Position numbers and translations under genes: made by a program
In this document: piece by piece, positions 34,013 to 41,809 of the stretch
How the letters are laid out: each line of letters opens with the position of its first letter
Position numbering within the stretch: the stretch's first letter is position 1
Source of the DNA: Pleomorphomonas sp. NRK KF1
GTDB lineage: Bacteria > Pseudomonadota > Alphaproteobacteria > Rhizobiales > Pleomorphomonadaceae
Assembly: GCF_023721755.1 (NCBI RefSeq)
Contig: NZ_JAMDLH010000003.1
Span: 1 to 64,000 of the forward strand
Reading direction: 5' to 3'
Length of the DNA: 64,000 nucleotides
The notes under the pieces: generated by a model
Seen by the model: the letters and a program-made list of their open reading frames with translations, nothing else
Told to the model about the DNA's origin: nothing
Databases searched by the model: none

Positions 34013-35113
34013 ATGTCGCTCACCCGCCGCTCTCTTCTTGCCGCCTGCGCTGGATCGCCGTTCATTTCGGCGGCAGCGTTCGCTTCGGCGCGACAGGCCG
34101 GGCTCGGCGAGCTGGCTGCCCGGTCGGGGCGCTATTTCGGCTCGGCGGTGACACGCGACGATGTTTCCGATGCCGGCCCCCACATTCGCCTCTTCGACGG
34201 GGAGTGCTCAGTCTGGGTGCCGACCTGGCAGATGAAATGGGGCGCGCTGGTCCCAACCCTGGGCGAGGCGCCGGACTACCGGAACTGCGATGCCATCGTC
34301 GCCAGCGCGGCCAAGCGCGGCAAGCGCCTGCGAGGCCATGCTCTCATCTGGCACGAGCACTTGCCCGCCGGCGCCGAGCGCTTGTCGACAGCGGCCGACT
34401 GGCGACGCTTTGTGGCGCCGCACATCACGGCGGTGGCAGGTCGCTATCGTGACTCGATCTTCGAGTGGGACGTGGTCAACGAAGCGATCGAGCCGTATGA
34501 CGACGGCGCAGATTTCATGCGACGCACTCCCTTCTACGCCATGCTCGGCTCGGATTATGTCGCCGAGGCGTTCCGTCTCGCGGCGGAGGCGGCGCCGCTG
34601 GCGCGGCTCTACCTCAACGACGATCATCTCTACTATGCCGAAGATTGGCAGGAGCGGCGGCGAACGGGCATGCTTGGCTTGCTTGAACGGTTGCTCAAGG
34701 CCGGCGTGCCCATCCATGGGCTCGGCATGCAGTGCCATCTCGACACACGGCTTCATTTCGATGAACGCGTTTTTCGTCGTTTCCTCAAGCGCATCGAAGA
34801 CCTCGGCCTGACGATCAGCATCACCGAGCTGGACGTTACCGAGGCGCCGAACGCGCGCGGCCGGTCGATCGCCAAGCGCCGTCTTCGAGCGGCTGCGGAG
34901 GCCGAGAAGGTGCTTTCGGTGGCCTTCGACAGCCCGGCGCTCGCAGGCGTGGTGACCTGGGGGCTGTCCGATGACGACAGCTGGCTCCGCAACCGTGGGC
35001 CCGACATGGTCGACAACCAGGGACTGCCCTACGACGACGCCTACAGATCGGCGCCTCTGCGAGACACGCTCGCCTCCCTCTTCGCTTCGACCCAGACCCG
35101 GCACCCGACATGA
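34013..35113 (+). CDS. GH10 endo-1,4-beta-xylanase-like hydrolase, exported
   Basis: This 366-residue protein is a GH10 glycoside hydrolase. The acid/base is Glu157 in EWDVVNEAIE, the nucleophile Glu272 in ITELDVTE; GHALIWHEHLP and GMQCHLD are further family motifs. The N-terminus MSLTRRSLLAACAGSPFISAAAFAS-type leader carries twin arginines and an AXA-like cleavage site, so it is exported, probably by Tat. Its start follows the UXS stop without a gap and its stop overlaps the sugar transferase start. Xylanases embedded in polysaccharide operons probably trim or release the nascent polymer; this matches the UDP-xylose synthase next door. Confidence 0.92.
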   Translation: MSLTRRSLLAACAGSPFISAAAFASARQAGLGELAARSGRYFGSAVTRDDVSDAGPHIRLFDGECSVWVPTWQMKWGALVPTLGEAPDYRNCDAIVASAAKRGKRLRGHALIWHEHLPAGAERLSTAADWRRFVAPHITAVAGRYRDSIFEWDVVNEAIEPYDDGADFMRRTPFYAMLGSDYVAEAFRLAAEAAPLARLYLNDDHLYYAEDWQERRRTGMLGLLERLLKAGVPIHGLGMQCHLDTRLHFDERVFRRFLKRIEDLGLTISITELDVTEAPNARGRSIAKRRLRAAAEAEKVLSVAFDSPALAGVVTWGLSDDDSWLRNRGPDMVDNQGLPYDDAYRSAPLRDTLASLFASTQTRHPT

Positions 35114-35772
35114 CAGATCTCATCGACGACAAGAGCGACCGTACCGCGATTGCCCGTCCGGCGGCCGTCCAGTCCTGGATGAAGCGCACGTTCGACATTC
35201 TGGGCGCGGCGGGTGGCCTGATCCTGCTGGCGCCATTGCTGGTGTTCGTCGCCCTGCTGATCCGGCTCGACAGCCGCGGCCCGATCCTGTTTCCCCAGGA
35301 TCGCCATGGCCTTGGTGGGAGGATCTTCCGCATCTACAAGTTTCGGACGATGACGGCGACGGCCAGCCGCGAGACCTTCCGCCAGGCGACGGTAGGCGAT
35401 GCGCGCATCACCCGCCTTGGCAGCATTCTCCGCCGGACCAGCATCGACGAACTGCCCCAGCTCTTCAATGTCCTCAAGGGCGACATGTCGCTGATCGGCC
35501 CGCGCCCGCACCCGCTGGCGCTCGACGAACAGTATCGCAAGACCATTCCAGGCTACATGATCCGCTACGCCGTCCGCCCAGGGATGAGCGGCCTGGCCCA
35601 GGTGACCGGCCACCGCGGGCCGACTCCGACGCACGAATCCATGGCCGCCCGAGTCTCTCGGGATCTCCGCTACATCGAGGACTGGACCTTCGGCCTCGAT
35701 CTTCGCATCCTCCTCGCGACAATCCTGCCCTGGTGGCCGTCATTGAAGCCGGAGGTGAGAGATGGCGGTTGA
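35110..35772 (+). CDS. undecaprenyl-phosphate sugar-1-phosphate transferase (ExoY/WcaJ type)
   Basis: This 220-residue bacterial sugar transferase starts polymer assembly by loading the first sugar phosphate onto the lipid carrier. It has one N-terminal hydrophobic segment (residues 26-50), then FRIYKFRTM, LRRTSIDELPQLFNVLKGDMSLIGPRPH and RPGMSGLAQVTG, the family core. It lacks the extra N-terminal membrane domain of WcaJ, so it is the short ExoY-like form. It overlaps the xylanase stop by four bases and the next gene by eleven. Confidence 0.93.
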   Translation: MTDLIDDKSDRTAIARPAAVQSWMKRTFDILGAAGGLILLAPLLVFVALLIRLDSRGPILFPQDRHGLGGRIFRIYKFRTMTATASRETFRQATVGDARITRLGSILRRTSIDELPQLFNVLKGDMSLIGPRPHPLALDEQYRKTIPGYMIRYAVRPGMSGLAQVTGHRGPTPTHESMAARVSRDLRYIEDWTFGLDLRILLATILPWWPSLKPEVRDGG

Positions 35773-36472
35773 GCGCGGCGAAGCGCTTTTCGAGCTGATC
35801 ATCGGCGTGCATGATCTCTCCGAAGAGCCGGATGCGCGGGACGACGAACTGCAGTCGTGGATGCCGTTCTCGATCGCGGAGCCCCTGCTCGACACGCTTG
35901 TCGAGATGAACCGCAGGTCCGGGGTGCGGCTGAGGGTCACGAGCGACGACGCGTTTCGCTCGGATGTCGATGTGCTGGCCCCCTGGCTCGTCAGGCGTGG
36001 CATCGTCGGGTCCTTTTTCGTGCCGACGCGTTTTCTCGGTCGTCCTGGCCGTCTTTCTGCCGGCGATCTCCAGGCACTCGCCGCGCTCGGTATGGAAATC
36101 GGTGTCCACGGCGCCGGCCATCTGGACTGGACCGCGATATCCGAGCGGGAGTTCATCGACGATGTCAGTGAAGGGCGCGCCGCTCTGGAAGGAATCCTCG
36201 GGCGGCCGGTCGATATCGTGGCCCCGCCCTTCGGTCGCTTCGACGCCCGCATTCTCGATCGTCTGTTCGCCATGGGGTTTCGGGAGGTGCATACCTGCCG
36301 ACCGGGCCTTTCCCTGACTTCAGTGGCGATCAAGCCGCGCAACATGCTGAAGACGGGGAACGAGGCGGCGTTGCGCGCCGTGGCCGGCCGTCGGGGCAAC
36401 TGGTCCGACGCTGCCCGTTGCCGGCTGCGGCCCCTGTCGGTGCGTTTGAGAACCCTTGCCGGTGTGCCATGA
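35762..36472 (+). CDS. polysaccharide deacetylase-like protein (CE4)
   Basis: This 236-residue protein has the NodB-homology layout: TSDDAFRSD near residue 60 in place of TFDDG, keeping the aspartate pair; HGAGHLDW near residue 117 giving the His-X3-His metal pair; and APPFGRFD in place of RPPYG, lacking the arginine. No signal peptide is seen. It could remove acetyl groups from a lipid-linked intermediate on the cytoplasmic side or be a divergent, weakly active form. It overlaps the sugar transferase by 11 bases and the flippase gene by four. Confidence 0.78.
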   Translation: MAVERGEALFELIIGVHDLSEEPDARDDELQSWMPFSIAEPLLDTLVEMNRRSGVRLRVTSDDAFRSDVDVLAPWLVRRGIVGSFFVPTRFLGRPGRLSAGDLQALAALGMEIGVHGAGHLDWTAISEREFIDDVSEGRAALEGILGRPVDIVAPPFGRFDARILDRLFAMGFREVHTCRPGLSLTSVAIKPRNMLKTGNEAALRAVAGRRGNWSDAARCRLRPLSVRLRTLAGVP

Positions 36473-37713
36473 AGCGCGCCGTTTTCATCTCTCTTGTCGA
36501 TCAGGCCCTGAACAGCGCCTTCAACCTGCTGCTGAACCTCGCCTTCATCGCGTTTGCAACACCCGACGAGTTCGGCCGCTTCGCCTTTCTTCTGGCGGGC
36601 AGCTTCTTCGCCGCCTCGGCGCAGAATGCGCTCATCGTCATGCCGCTCAACTACCTTCTCCCCGGACGGGAGCAGGGAGAGGCGGACGCGGCCTTGTCGA
36701 TGCTGACCTCGGCCAATCTGGCGCTCATTCTGCTGGTCCTGCCGGCAGGCCTCGGTCTTGCCGCCGTCATCGGTGCCGACTTGCCGCTGTCGCTGGCCGC
36801 GATCGCCTATTTCGGCACGCTGATGATCCGCGAGTATGTTCGCAATCTCATGGTGGTGAAGGGAAGCGTCCACCTCACGCTCATCTACGACGTGGTCGCC
36901 CTCACGGCGACGGTGGTCTTCGCCATTGCGTTCTGGCAAGTCCTGCCGCCGGCCACGGCCACTCTCGCTGCTCTGTCTGCCGGGAACGGCCTGTCCTTTG
37001 TCTGTTGTCGTTTCAGCCTCAAGGCCGATTTCAGAAGCTTCTCGTCTCATCTTTCCGCCTACCGAAGCGTTTGGAAAGATACGCGCTGGGCGTTGCAGGG
37101 CGCGCTTCAGAACGAGGTCATGTCGCGCAGCCACGTCTTCCTCGTGGAGCGAATGCGCGACGCCGCGGCGCTTGGCATGCTCAATGCCGGCCGCGTTGGC
37201 GTGTCGCCATTGCTGCTTGTCGGAACGGCCTGGTGCCGGGTTGCCCGACCGCGCATGGTGGAGGAACTGGCGAAGGGCAACGTTACCTCGGTGATTAGGC
37301 TGCTTCGTTCCGGCATGGCGATCACGGCGGGGGCCGCGATCCTCTATGGCCTGTTTCTCTGGATGGCCTGGCCCTATATCGACGCCTACGCTTTCCGCGA
37401 CCGCTATGGCGACATGGCCGGCAATCTCGTCTGTTGGTGGCTTTACGCTCTGGTCGTCGGCCAAACCTCGGTCATGGCTGCATTGATGGAGGCCCGCCGC
37501 AAGTTCCGCGCCCTTGCCATCGTCGGGTTCGTCGGTGCGGTGGTGGCGCCGCTCCTTGTCTTTGGGCTGTTGTCCGCCGGGCTCGACGCGTCCGTGGCCG
37601 CGCTTGGTCTTGCCGGTGTGGCGCTTCTGGAATTCGTGGTTTTCGGCGGTCTGACGCTGCGTGACCTGCGATCGTCCGCCGCCGGCCCGGCCCAGGAAGG
37701 CGGTGTCTCGTGA
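36469..37713 (+). CDS. polysaccharide repeat-unit flippase (Wzx-like)
   Basis: This 414-residue membrane protein has about twelve predicted helices and low motif content, the pattern of polysaccharide transport proteins (MATE/MVF fold). Early LVDQALNSAFNLLLNLAFIAFATPDEFGRFAF is the usual Wzx-type opening. The start at 36469 (ATGA overlap) is preferred over an in-frame codon 51 bases upstream inside the deacetylase gene. It should flip lipid-linked repeat units to the periplasm for the polymerase encoded next. Confidence 0.8.
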   Translation: MKRAVFISLVDQALNSAFNLLLNLAFIAFATPDEFGRFAFLLAGSFFAASAQNALIVMPLNYLLPGREQGEADAALSMLTSANLALILLVLPAGLGLAAVIGADLPLSLAAIAYFGTLMIREYVRNLMVVKGSVHLTLIYDVVALTATVVFAIAFWQVLPPATATLAALSAGNGLSFVCCRFSLKADFRSFSSHLSAYRSVWKDTRWALQGALQNEVMSRSHVFLVERMRDAAALGMLNAGRVGVSPLLLVGTAWCRVARPRMVEELAKGNVTSVIRLLRSGMAITAGAAILYGLFLWMAWPYIDAYAFRDRYGDMAGNLVCWWLYALVVGQTSVMAALMEARRKFRALAIVGFVGAVVAPLLVFGLLSAGLDASVAALGLAGVALLEFVVFGGLTLRDLRSSAAGPAQEGGVS

Positions 37714-38990
37714 GCGACGCCGTCATCCATGGGGGTATCGGGCAAGGCTATCGCCGTCGGCTCGCCGCGCTGCTGCCGGCGATGGATCTCGCCTATCTCA
37801 TGCTGGTGTGGCCGCTGATCTATGCGCGCGGCTACGTGCCGGCCGACCTGTCTTCCGGCCCGGTCGCCGAGGCGCAGCCGGCGCTGCTCAACCGCCTTTT
37901 CTTTCCGGGCCTTGCGGCTCTCGCAGTGATCCTGCTGATCGCCGAGCGTCACCGGATCGGTCGTCTCCGGCTGCTGGGCTCCTGCCTGCTGGTCGCCTTC
38001 TTCGGATATCTGGCGCTCACGTCCGCATGGGCGCTCGTCCCGGCGACGGTTCTGACCCGACTCTCGCTCTACGTTCTCCTGCTGATCAGCCTGATACCGG
38101 CGGTCTTGCTTGCCGACCGCCTGGACGACATCCTGAGGCCGATGTTCTGGGTGACGGTGGCCGCTGTCGCGGTGAACGTCGCCTCGATCGCCGTCGTGCA
38201 TACGACATCGATCGGCTTTCCCGGTATCTACACCCACAAGAACACCCTCGGCGCCAACGCCACCATTGCCGGGCTGTTCGCAATCTTCGCCCTGACGCGC
38301 GCCGACCACCGTATCCGGATGGCAGGATTCCTTTGCCTGCCGGCGATCCTCGGGTTGCTGCTGATCAGCCAGTCCAAGACGTCGCTAGGCCTTCTGCTGC
38401 TGGTTCCACCGGTGGCCCTGTTTGCCGTTGCGACGCGACGTCGCCTCCGGATCGCACTGCCGATCCTCATGGTCGTCCTGACCATCCCGGCAGCCTTCCT
38501 CGTGAGCGGCGGCGTGCCGGGTTTCGACTATCGAGACATATCGCGCGCGGTGAGTGGAGACCCGAGCTTCACCGGACGCACCGATCTCTGGAAATTTTCG
38601 GCCTCCCAGATCGCGGAGCGGCCAATTACCGGCTGGGGGTTCCAGTCGTTCTGGGGTATAGGGGCGGCATCTCCGGCAACGAAGATGACCGACACCTTCA
38701 TCGCTCGCGCCCCGCATTCCCACAATGGCTACATCGACATGGCGCTCGAAGGCGGACTGATCGCCGTCTCCTTGTTTCTCTCCATCATCCTGATGGTCGC
38801 ATGGTGGATCGACCGCCTCGTCGATCGCGATGCCGGTGCGGGTTTTCTGATGACGTCATGTCTTCTCTACATGCTATGGCAGAACCTGTTCGAGACCGAT
38901 TGGCTGCATGGCACGACCACGTCGAACGTGCTCCTGATGCTGATGATGGCCTCGGCGGTGGCGCTTCGTAACGGGAGGTCGCTGACTTGA
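37710..38990 (+). CDS. polysaccharide polymerase (Wzy/O-antigen ligase family)
   Basis: This 426-residue membrane protein has about ten to twelve helices and the long periplasmic loop of the Wzy_C family: GDPSFTGRTDLWKFSASQIAERPITGWGFQSFWG followed by APHSHNGYIDMALEGGLIAV with the conserved His and Gly. It starts at a GTG overlapping the flippase stop. It would join repeat units into the exopolysaccharide. Genes of this family also encode O-antigen ligases, but the cluster favours polymerase. Confidence 0.87.
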   Translation: MSDAVIHGGIGQGYRRRLAALLPAMDLAYLMLVWPLIYARGYVPADLSSGPVAEAQPALLNRLFFPGLAALAVILLIAERHRIGRLRLLGSCLLVAFFGYLALTSAWALVPATVLTRLSLYVLLLISLIPAVLLADRLDDILRPMFWVTVAAVAVNVASIAVVHTTSIGFPGIYTHKNTLGANATIAGLFAIFALTRADHRIRMAGFLCLPAILGLLLISQSKTSLGLLLLVPPVALFAVATRRRLRIALPILMVVLTIPAAFLVSGGVPGFDYRDISRAVSGDPSFTGRTDLWKFSASQIAERPITGWGFQSFWGIGAASPATKMTDTFIARAPHSHNGYIDMALEGGLIAVSLFLSIILMVAWWIDRLVDRDAGAGFLMTSCLLYMLWQNLFETDWLHGTTTSNVLLMLMMASAVALRNGRSLT

Positions 38991-39874
38991 TCTCCGTTCT
39001 CATCGCCAGCATGGGGCGCCCTTTCCTGTTGTCCACGCTGGAGAGCATCGCCAAGGCGCGCGTTCCCAAGGGCGAAACCGTCGAAGTGATCGTCGCCGAC
39101 GACACGCGCGACGGCGCGGTGGTCCGGCTTATTGCCGGTTGGAATACCGGTTTGCCGATTTGCGTCCTTCCCGTCGGGGCCGGCAACGTCTCGCATGCCC
39201 GCAATGCCTGCCTGGACGCGGCGGCCGGCGACTGGCTCATATTCGTCGACGACGATGAGACGGTCGAACCTGACTGGCTGGAGGGGCACCTTTCCGCAGC
39301 CCGCGACTTCGCCGCCGACGCCGTGTTCGGCCCGGTCTTTCCGCGCTATCCCAAGGGAACGCCGGCCTGGTTCGTCGCCGCCGATCCACTCTTCCAGGAT
39401 TGGAAGTGGGACGAAGATGGCCGTCAGCATCCGAACGGTCGCACGGGCAATACGCTGATCCGGCGGTCGGCGCTCGGCGACCTGCGCTTCGATCCAGCCT
39501 TCGGCCGAACTGGCGGCGAGGATCATGATTTCTTCCTGCGCTTCGCCGCCGAGGGTCGTCGCATGGTGGTGACCAATCGGGCACGGGCCTACGAGGAGAT
39601 CCCTCCTGAACGGGCAACAACGGCCTATGCCCTTCGCCGCGCCGTGCGGGGCGGCCAGATTTATGCCGAGACGCGCCTCAGGGGCAGCGGCAGTGGCGCC
39701 GTGATCGCTTTCACCCTCGACGCTCTCGTCAAGGTCGCGGTAGGCGCCGGTCTCTGGCTGGCGATTCGGTTGGTCGACCGGCCACGGGCGTTCCGCTATG
39801 CAAAGCGCTCCGCCACCAATATCGGCAAGCTCAAGGGCGTCATCGGCTCGCGACCGATGGCGGCATGGGGATGA
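38987..39874 (+). CDS. family 2 glycosyltransferase
   Basis: This 295-residue enzyme has the GT-A fold: ISVLIASMGRPFLLSTLESI at the N-terminus, VIVADDTRDG, NVSHARNACLDAAAGDWLIFVDDDETVEPDWL with the metal-binding DxD, and GGEDHDFFLRFAAEGRRM. The initiation codon is TTG at 38987, overlapping the polymerase stop as TTGA, with GGAGG eight bases upstream. A C-terminal hydrophobic stretch (residues 235-262) may attach it to the membrane. Sugar specificity is unknown. Confidence 0.88.
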   Translation: MISVLIASMGRPFLLSTLESIAKARVPKGETVEVIVADDTRDGAVVRLIAGWNTGLPICVLPVGAGNVSHARNACLDAAAGDWLIFVDDDETVEPDWLEGHLSAARDFAADAVFGPVFPRYPKGTPAWFVAADPLFQDWKWDEDGRQHPNGRTGNTLIRRSALGDLRFDPAFGRTGGEDHDFFLRFAAEGRRMVVTNRARAYEEIPPERATTAYALRRAVRGGQIYAETRLRGSGSGAVIAFTLDALVKVAVGAGLWLAIRLVDRPRAFRYAKRSATNIGKLKGVIGSRPMAAWG

Positions 39875-39900
39875 GTGTTGAAGCAACTGAAGGAGTGGCA

Positions 39901-41097
39901 ATGGAAGGCGGTCGTCGGCCAACGATCCTGCACATCTCCTCCGACTATCTCGATCCCATCCGTCCCCCGCCGATCACCGATGCGGTTGTCCGACTGGTCG
40001 ACCGCATGACCGATCATCCCCAGGTGGTCGTATCCTTGCAGCGAGTCGTCGATCCACGCCGTGTCGAGTGGCGCGACTTCGGCGACTTCCAGGGACGGCG
40101 GCTGATCGTCCATCGCTATTTCGCGCCACCTTTCGGTATCGGGATGGCGGCTTGCCAGTTTGCAGTGGCTCGTCGCATCGGTCGCTTTCTTGCGGCGGAA
40201 CGGATCCGGCCCGACGTCGTGCACACCCATCGATTCACCTTCGAGGGCATCGCCGGTTGGCTCCTCGCCCGCCGCTTCAAGGCCGCGCTTTTCTGTTCGA
40301 TGCGCGGCGAGGTGGAGCGAAAGGTGTTCCGTTCCAAGCCGACCTATCGCCCGTGGTTCCGACGCATCGCGCGCGACGCCGCCAGGATCTACCACGTGTC
40401 GGCCTGGTACCGGGACGGCTTCGAACGCTACACCGGCGTCGATCCTCGGAAGACCGACCTCCTCCCCAACATTGTCTTCAATGCGCGGCCCGTCATAGAG
40501 CCGGCGATGCCGAGGCCGATCATCGTGTCGCCGATGTCGCTGCGGGCGGTCGACAAGAAGGGGCTGCCGGAGTTGCTCGTCGCGTTCGCCCGCGTTCGCG
40601 ACCGACTTCCCGATGTAAACCTTGAGGTGATCGGCGAAGGCCCGGAAGACGCATTGGCCCGAGTGCGGGCCTTGATTGTCTCGCATGGGCTCGAAGGGCG
40701 GGTGTTGCTGCGCGACTTCATGCCGCATAAAGCTCTGCTTGAGCATCTCCGCGAGGCGCTTGCCATGGCACTGCCCTCGCATCAGGAGACCTTCGGCATG
40801 GTCTATCCGGAGGCGTTGTTCGCCGGAACGCCTATTCTTCATACGCTCGGCTCGGGTATCGACGGCTATCTCGACGGCCTCGACGTGGGCGTCGGGGTTC
40901 GACCGGGCAACATGTCGGACATAGCCGCCGCCCTCGTGAAGCTCGTCGAGAACAACGCCGCATATCGCACCAGGATCGCTGCCGCCTCGGGCGTTCTCTA
41001 CGAGCGCCTCGCTCCGGAACGGACGATCGCCCGCTACCGGGCGGCGGTGGCCGACGCGATCAGGACGAGCCCGCGCGCCGCTGCCTCAGGTAGATGA
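39901..41097 (+). CDS. family 4 glycosyltransferase
   Basis: This 398-residue enzyme has two Rossmann-like domains of the GT-B fold. The second carries PMSLRAVDKKGLPELLVAFARVRDRLPDVNLEVIGEGPE and the ALPSHQETFGMVYPEALFAGTPIL motif with the EX7E glutamate pair. I start at the ATG at 39901 because AAGGAG precedes it by six bases; an earlier in-frame ATG at 39865 would overlap the GT2 gene. It is the last gene of the plus operon. Its end overlaps the end of the convergent WecG-type gene by 38 bases. Confidence 0.88.
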   Translation: MEGGRRPTILHISSDYLDPIRPPPITDAVVRLVDRMTDHPQVVVSLQRVVDPRRVEWRDFGDFQGRRLIVHRYFAPPFGIGMAACQFAVARRIGRFLAAERIRPDVVHTHRFTFEGIAGWLLARRFKAALFCSMRGEVERKVFRSKPTYRPWFRRIARDAARIYHVSAWYRDGFERYTGVDPRKTDLLPNIVFNARPVIEPAMPRPIIVSPMSLRAVDKKGLPELLVAFARVRDRLPDVNLEVIGEGPEDALARVRALIVSHGLEGRVLLRDFMPHKALLEHLREALAMALPSHQETFGMVYPEALFAGTPILHTLGSGIDGYLDGLDVGVGVRPGNMSDIAAALVKLVENNAAYRTRIAAASGVLYERLAPERTIARYRAAVADAIRTSPRAAASGR

Positions 41098-41809
41098 GGA
41101 AGACCTTGGGTCCATCCACGAGATAGCGGCGCCAGAGGCGGCGCGGTTCGGAGAGGAGCCGGTGCAACCATTCGAGCCCAAGCCGTTGCCAGCCGTCCGG
41201 TGCGCGGGGCAGCGTGCCGCTCAGGAAATCGACGGCGGCGCCGACGCAGAGAATGACGCCCCCTTTTTCTTGCCGTACCGCCCTCACGTCGGCGGCGAAC
41301 AGCTCCTGCTTGGGAAACGACAGACAGGAAAGCAGGATCTGCCAATCGGCGCGGGCCGCGTTCGTGACGGCGTCGGTCCATTCGGCGGTGCCCGGTAGCA
41401 GCCGGGCCGGCGTTTCGATCAGATGGAAGCGCCAATCGGGGAAGCGGGCTGCCATGGCCTCGGCCTGGTCCGGCGTCGGTCCGGCCATGGCGATCGTGAG
41501 GTCGCGATTGCCGGGCGCCGCCAGAACGTCGGCCACCCTGTCGGTGCCGGTTCTCGGTGTCAGCGCGAGACCGCTCCAGCGGCCGAGACGCCCGAGCACC
41601 TTGCTGTCGCACAGGAACAGGTCGGCCGAGTGATAGGTTGCAACCGTTTCCGGCGGTAGTTGCCGGTCGAGCGCCACCACATGGTGGACGTTCGGCGTCA
41701 CCAGCACCGTGGTCCGCTCTCCGCGGGCCGCATTGACGATCAGCCGGACGATGTCGTCGATCGATCCGCAACTGAAGGAAATGCCGAGAAAGGCATGGAC
41801 GTCGGTCAA
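41060..41809 (-). CDS. WecG/TagA/CpsF-family glycosyltransferase (GT26)
   Basis: This 249-residue transferase belongs to the family that adds N-acetylmannosaminuronate, N-acetylmannosamine or glucosyl residues to lipid-linked sugars. Features are FLGISFSCGSIDDIVRLI, VTPNVHHVVAL, the LFLCDSKVLGRLG acid segment replacing the usual ADGxG motif, TGTDRVADVL, and CLSFPKQELFAADVR with ILCVGAAVDFLSGTLPRAPDGWQRLGLEWLHRLLSEPRRLWRRY, the standard family end. It starts with TTG at 41809, overlapping the oxidoreductase stop as TTGA, and GGGGA lies seven bases upstream. Confidence 0.87.
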   Translation of the reverse strand: MTDVHAFLGISFSCGSIDDIVRLIVNAARGERTTVLVTPNVHHVVALDRQLPPETVATYHSADLFLCDSKVLGRLGRWSGLALTPRTGTDRVADVLAAPGNRDLTIAMAGPTPDQAEAMAARFPDWRFHLIETPARLLPGTAEWTDAVTNAARADWQILLSCLSFPKQELFAADVRAVRQEKGGVILCVGAAVDFLSGTLPRAPDGWQRLGLEWLHRLLSEPRRLWRRYLVDGPKVFLIYLRQRRAGSS

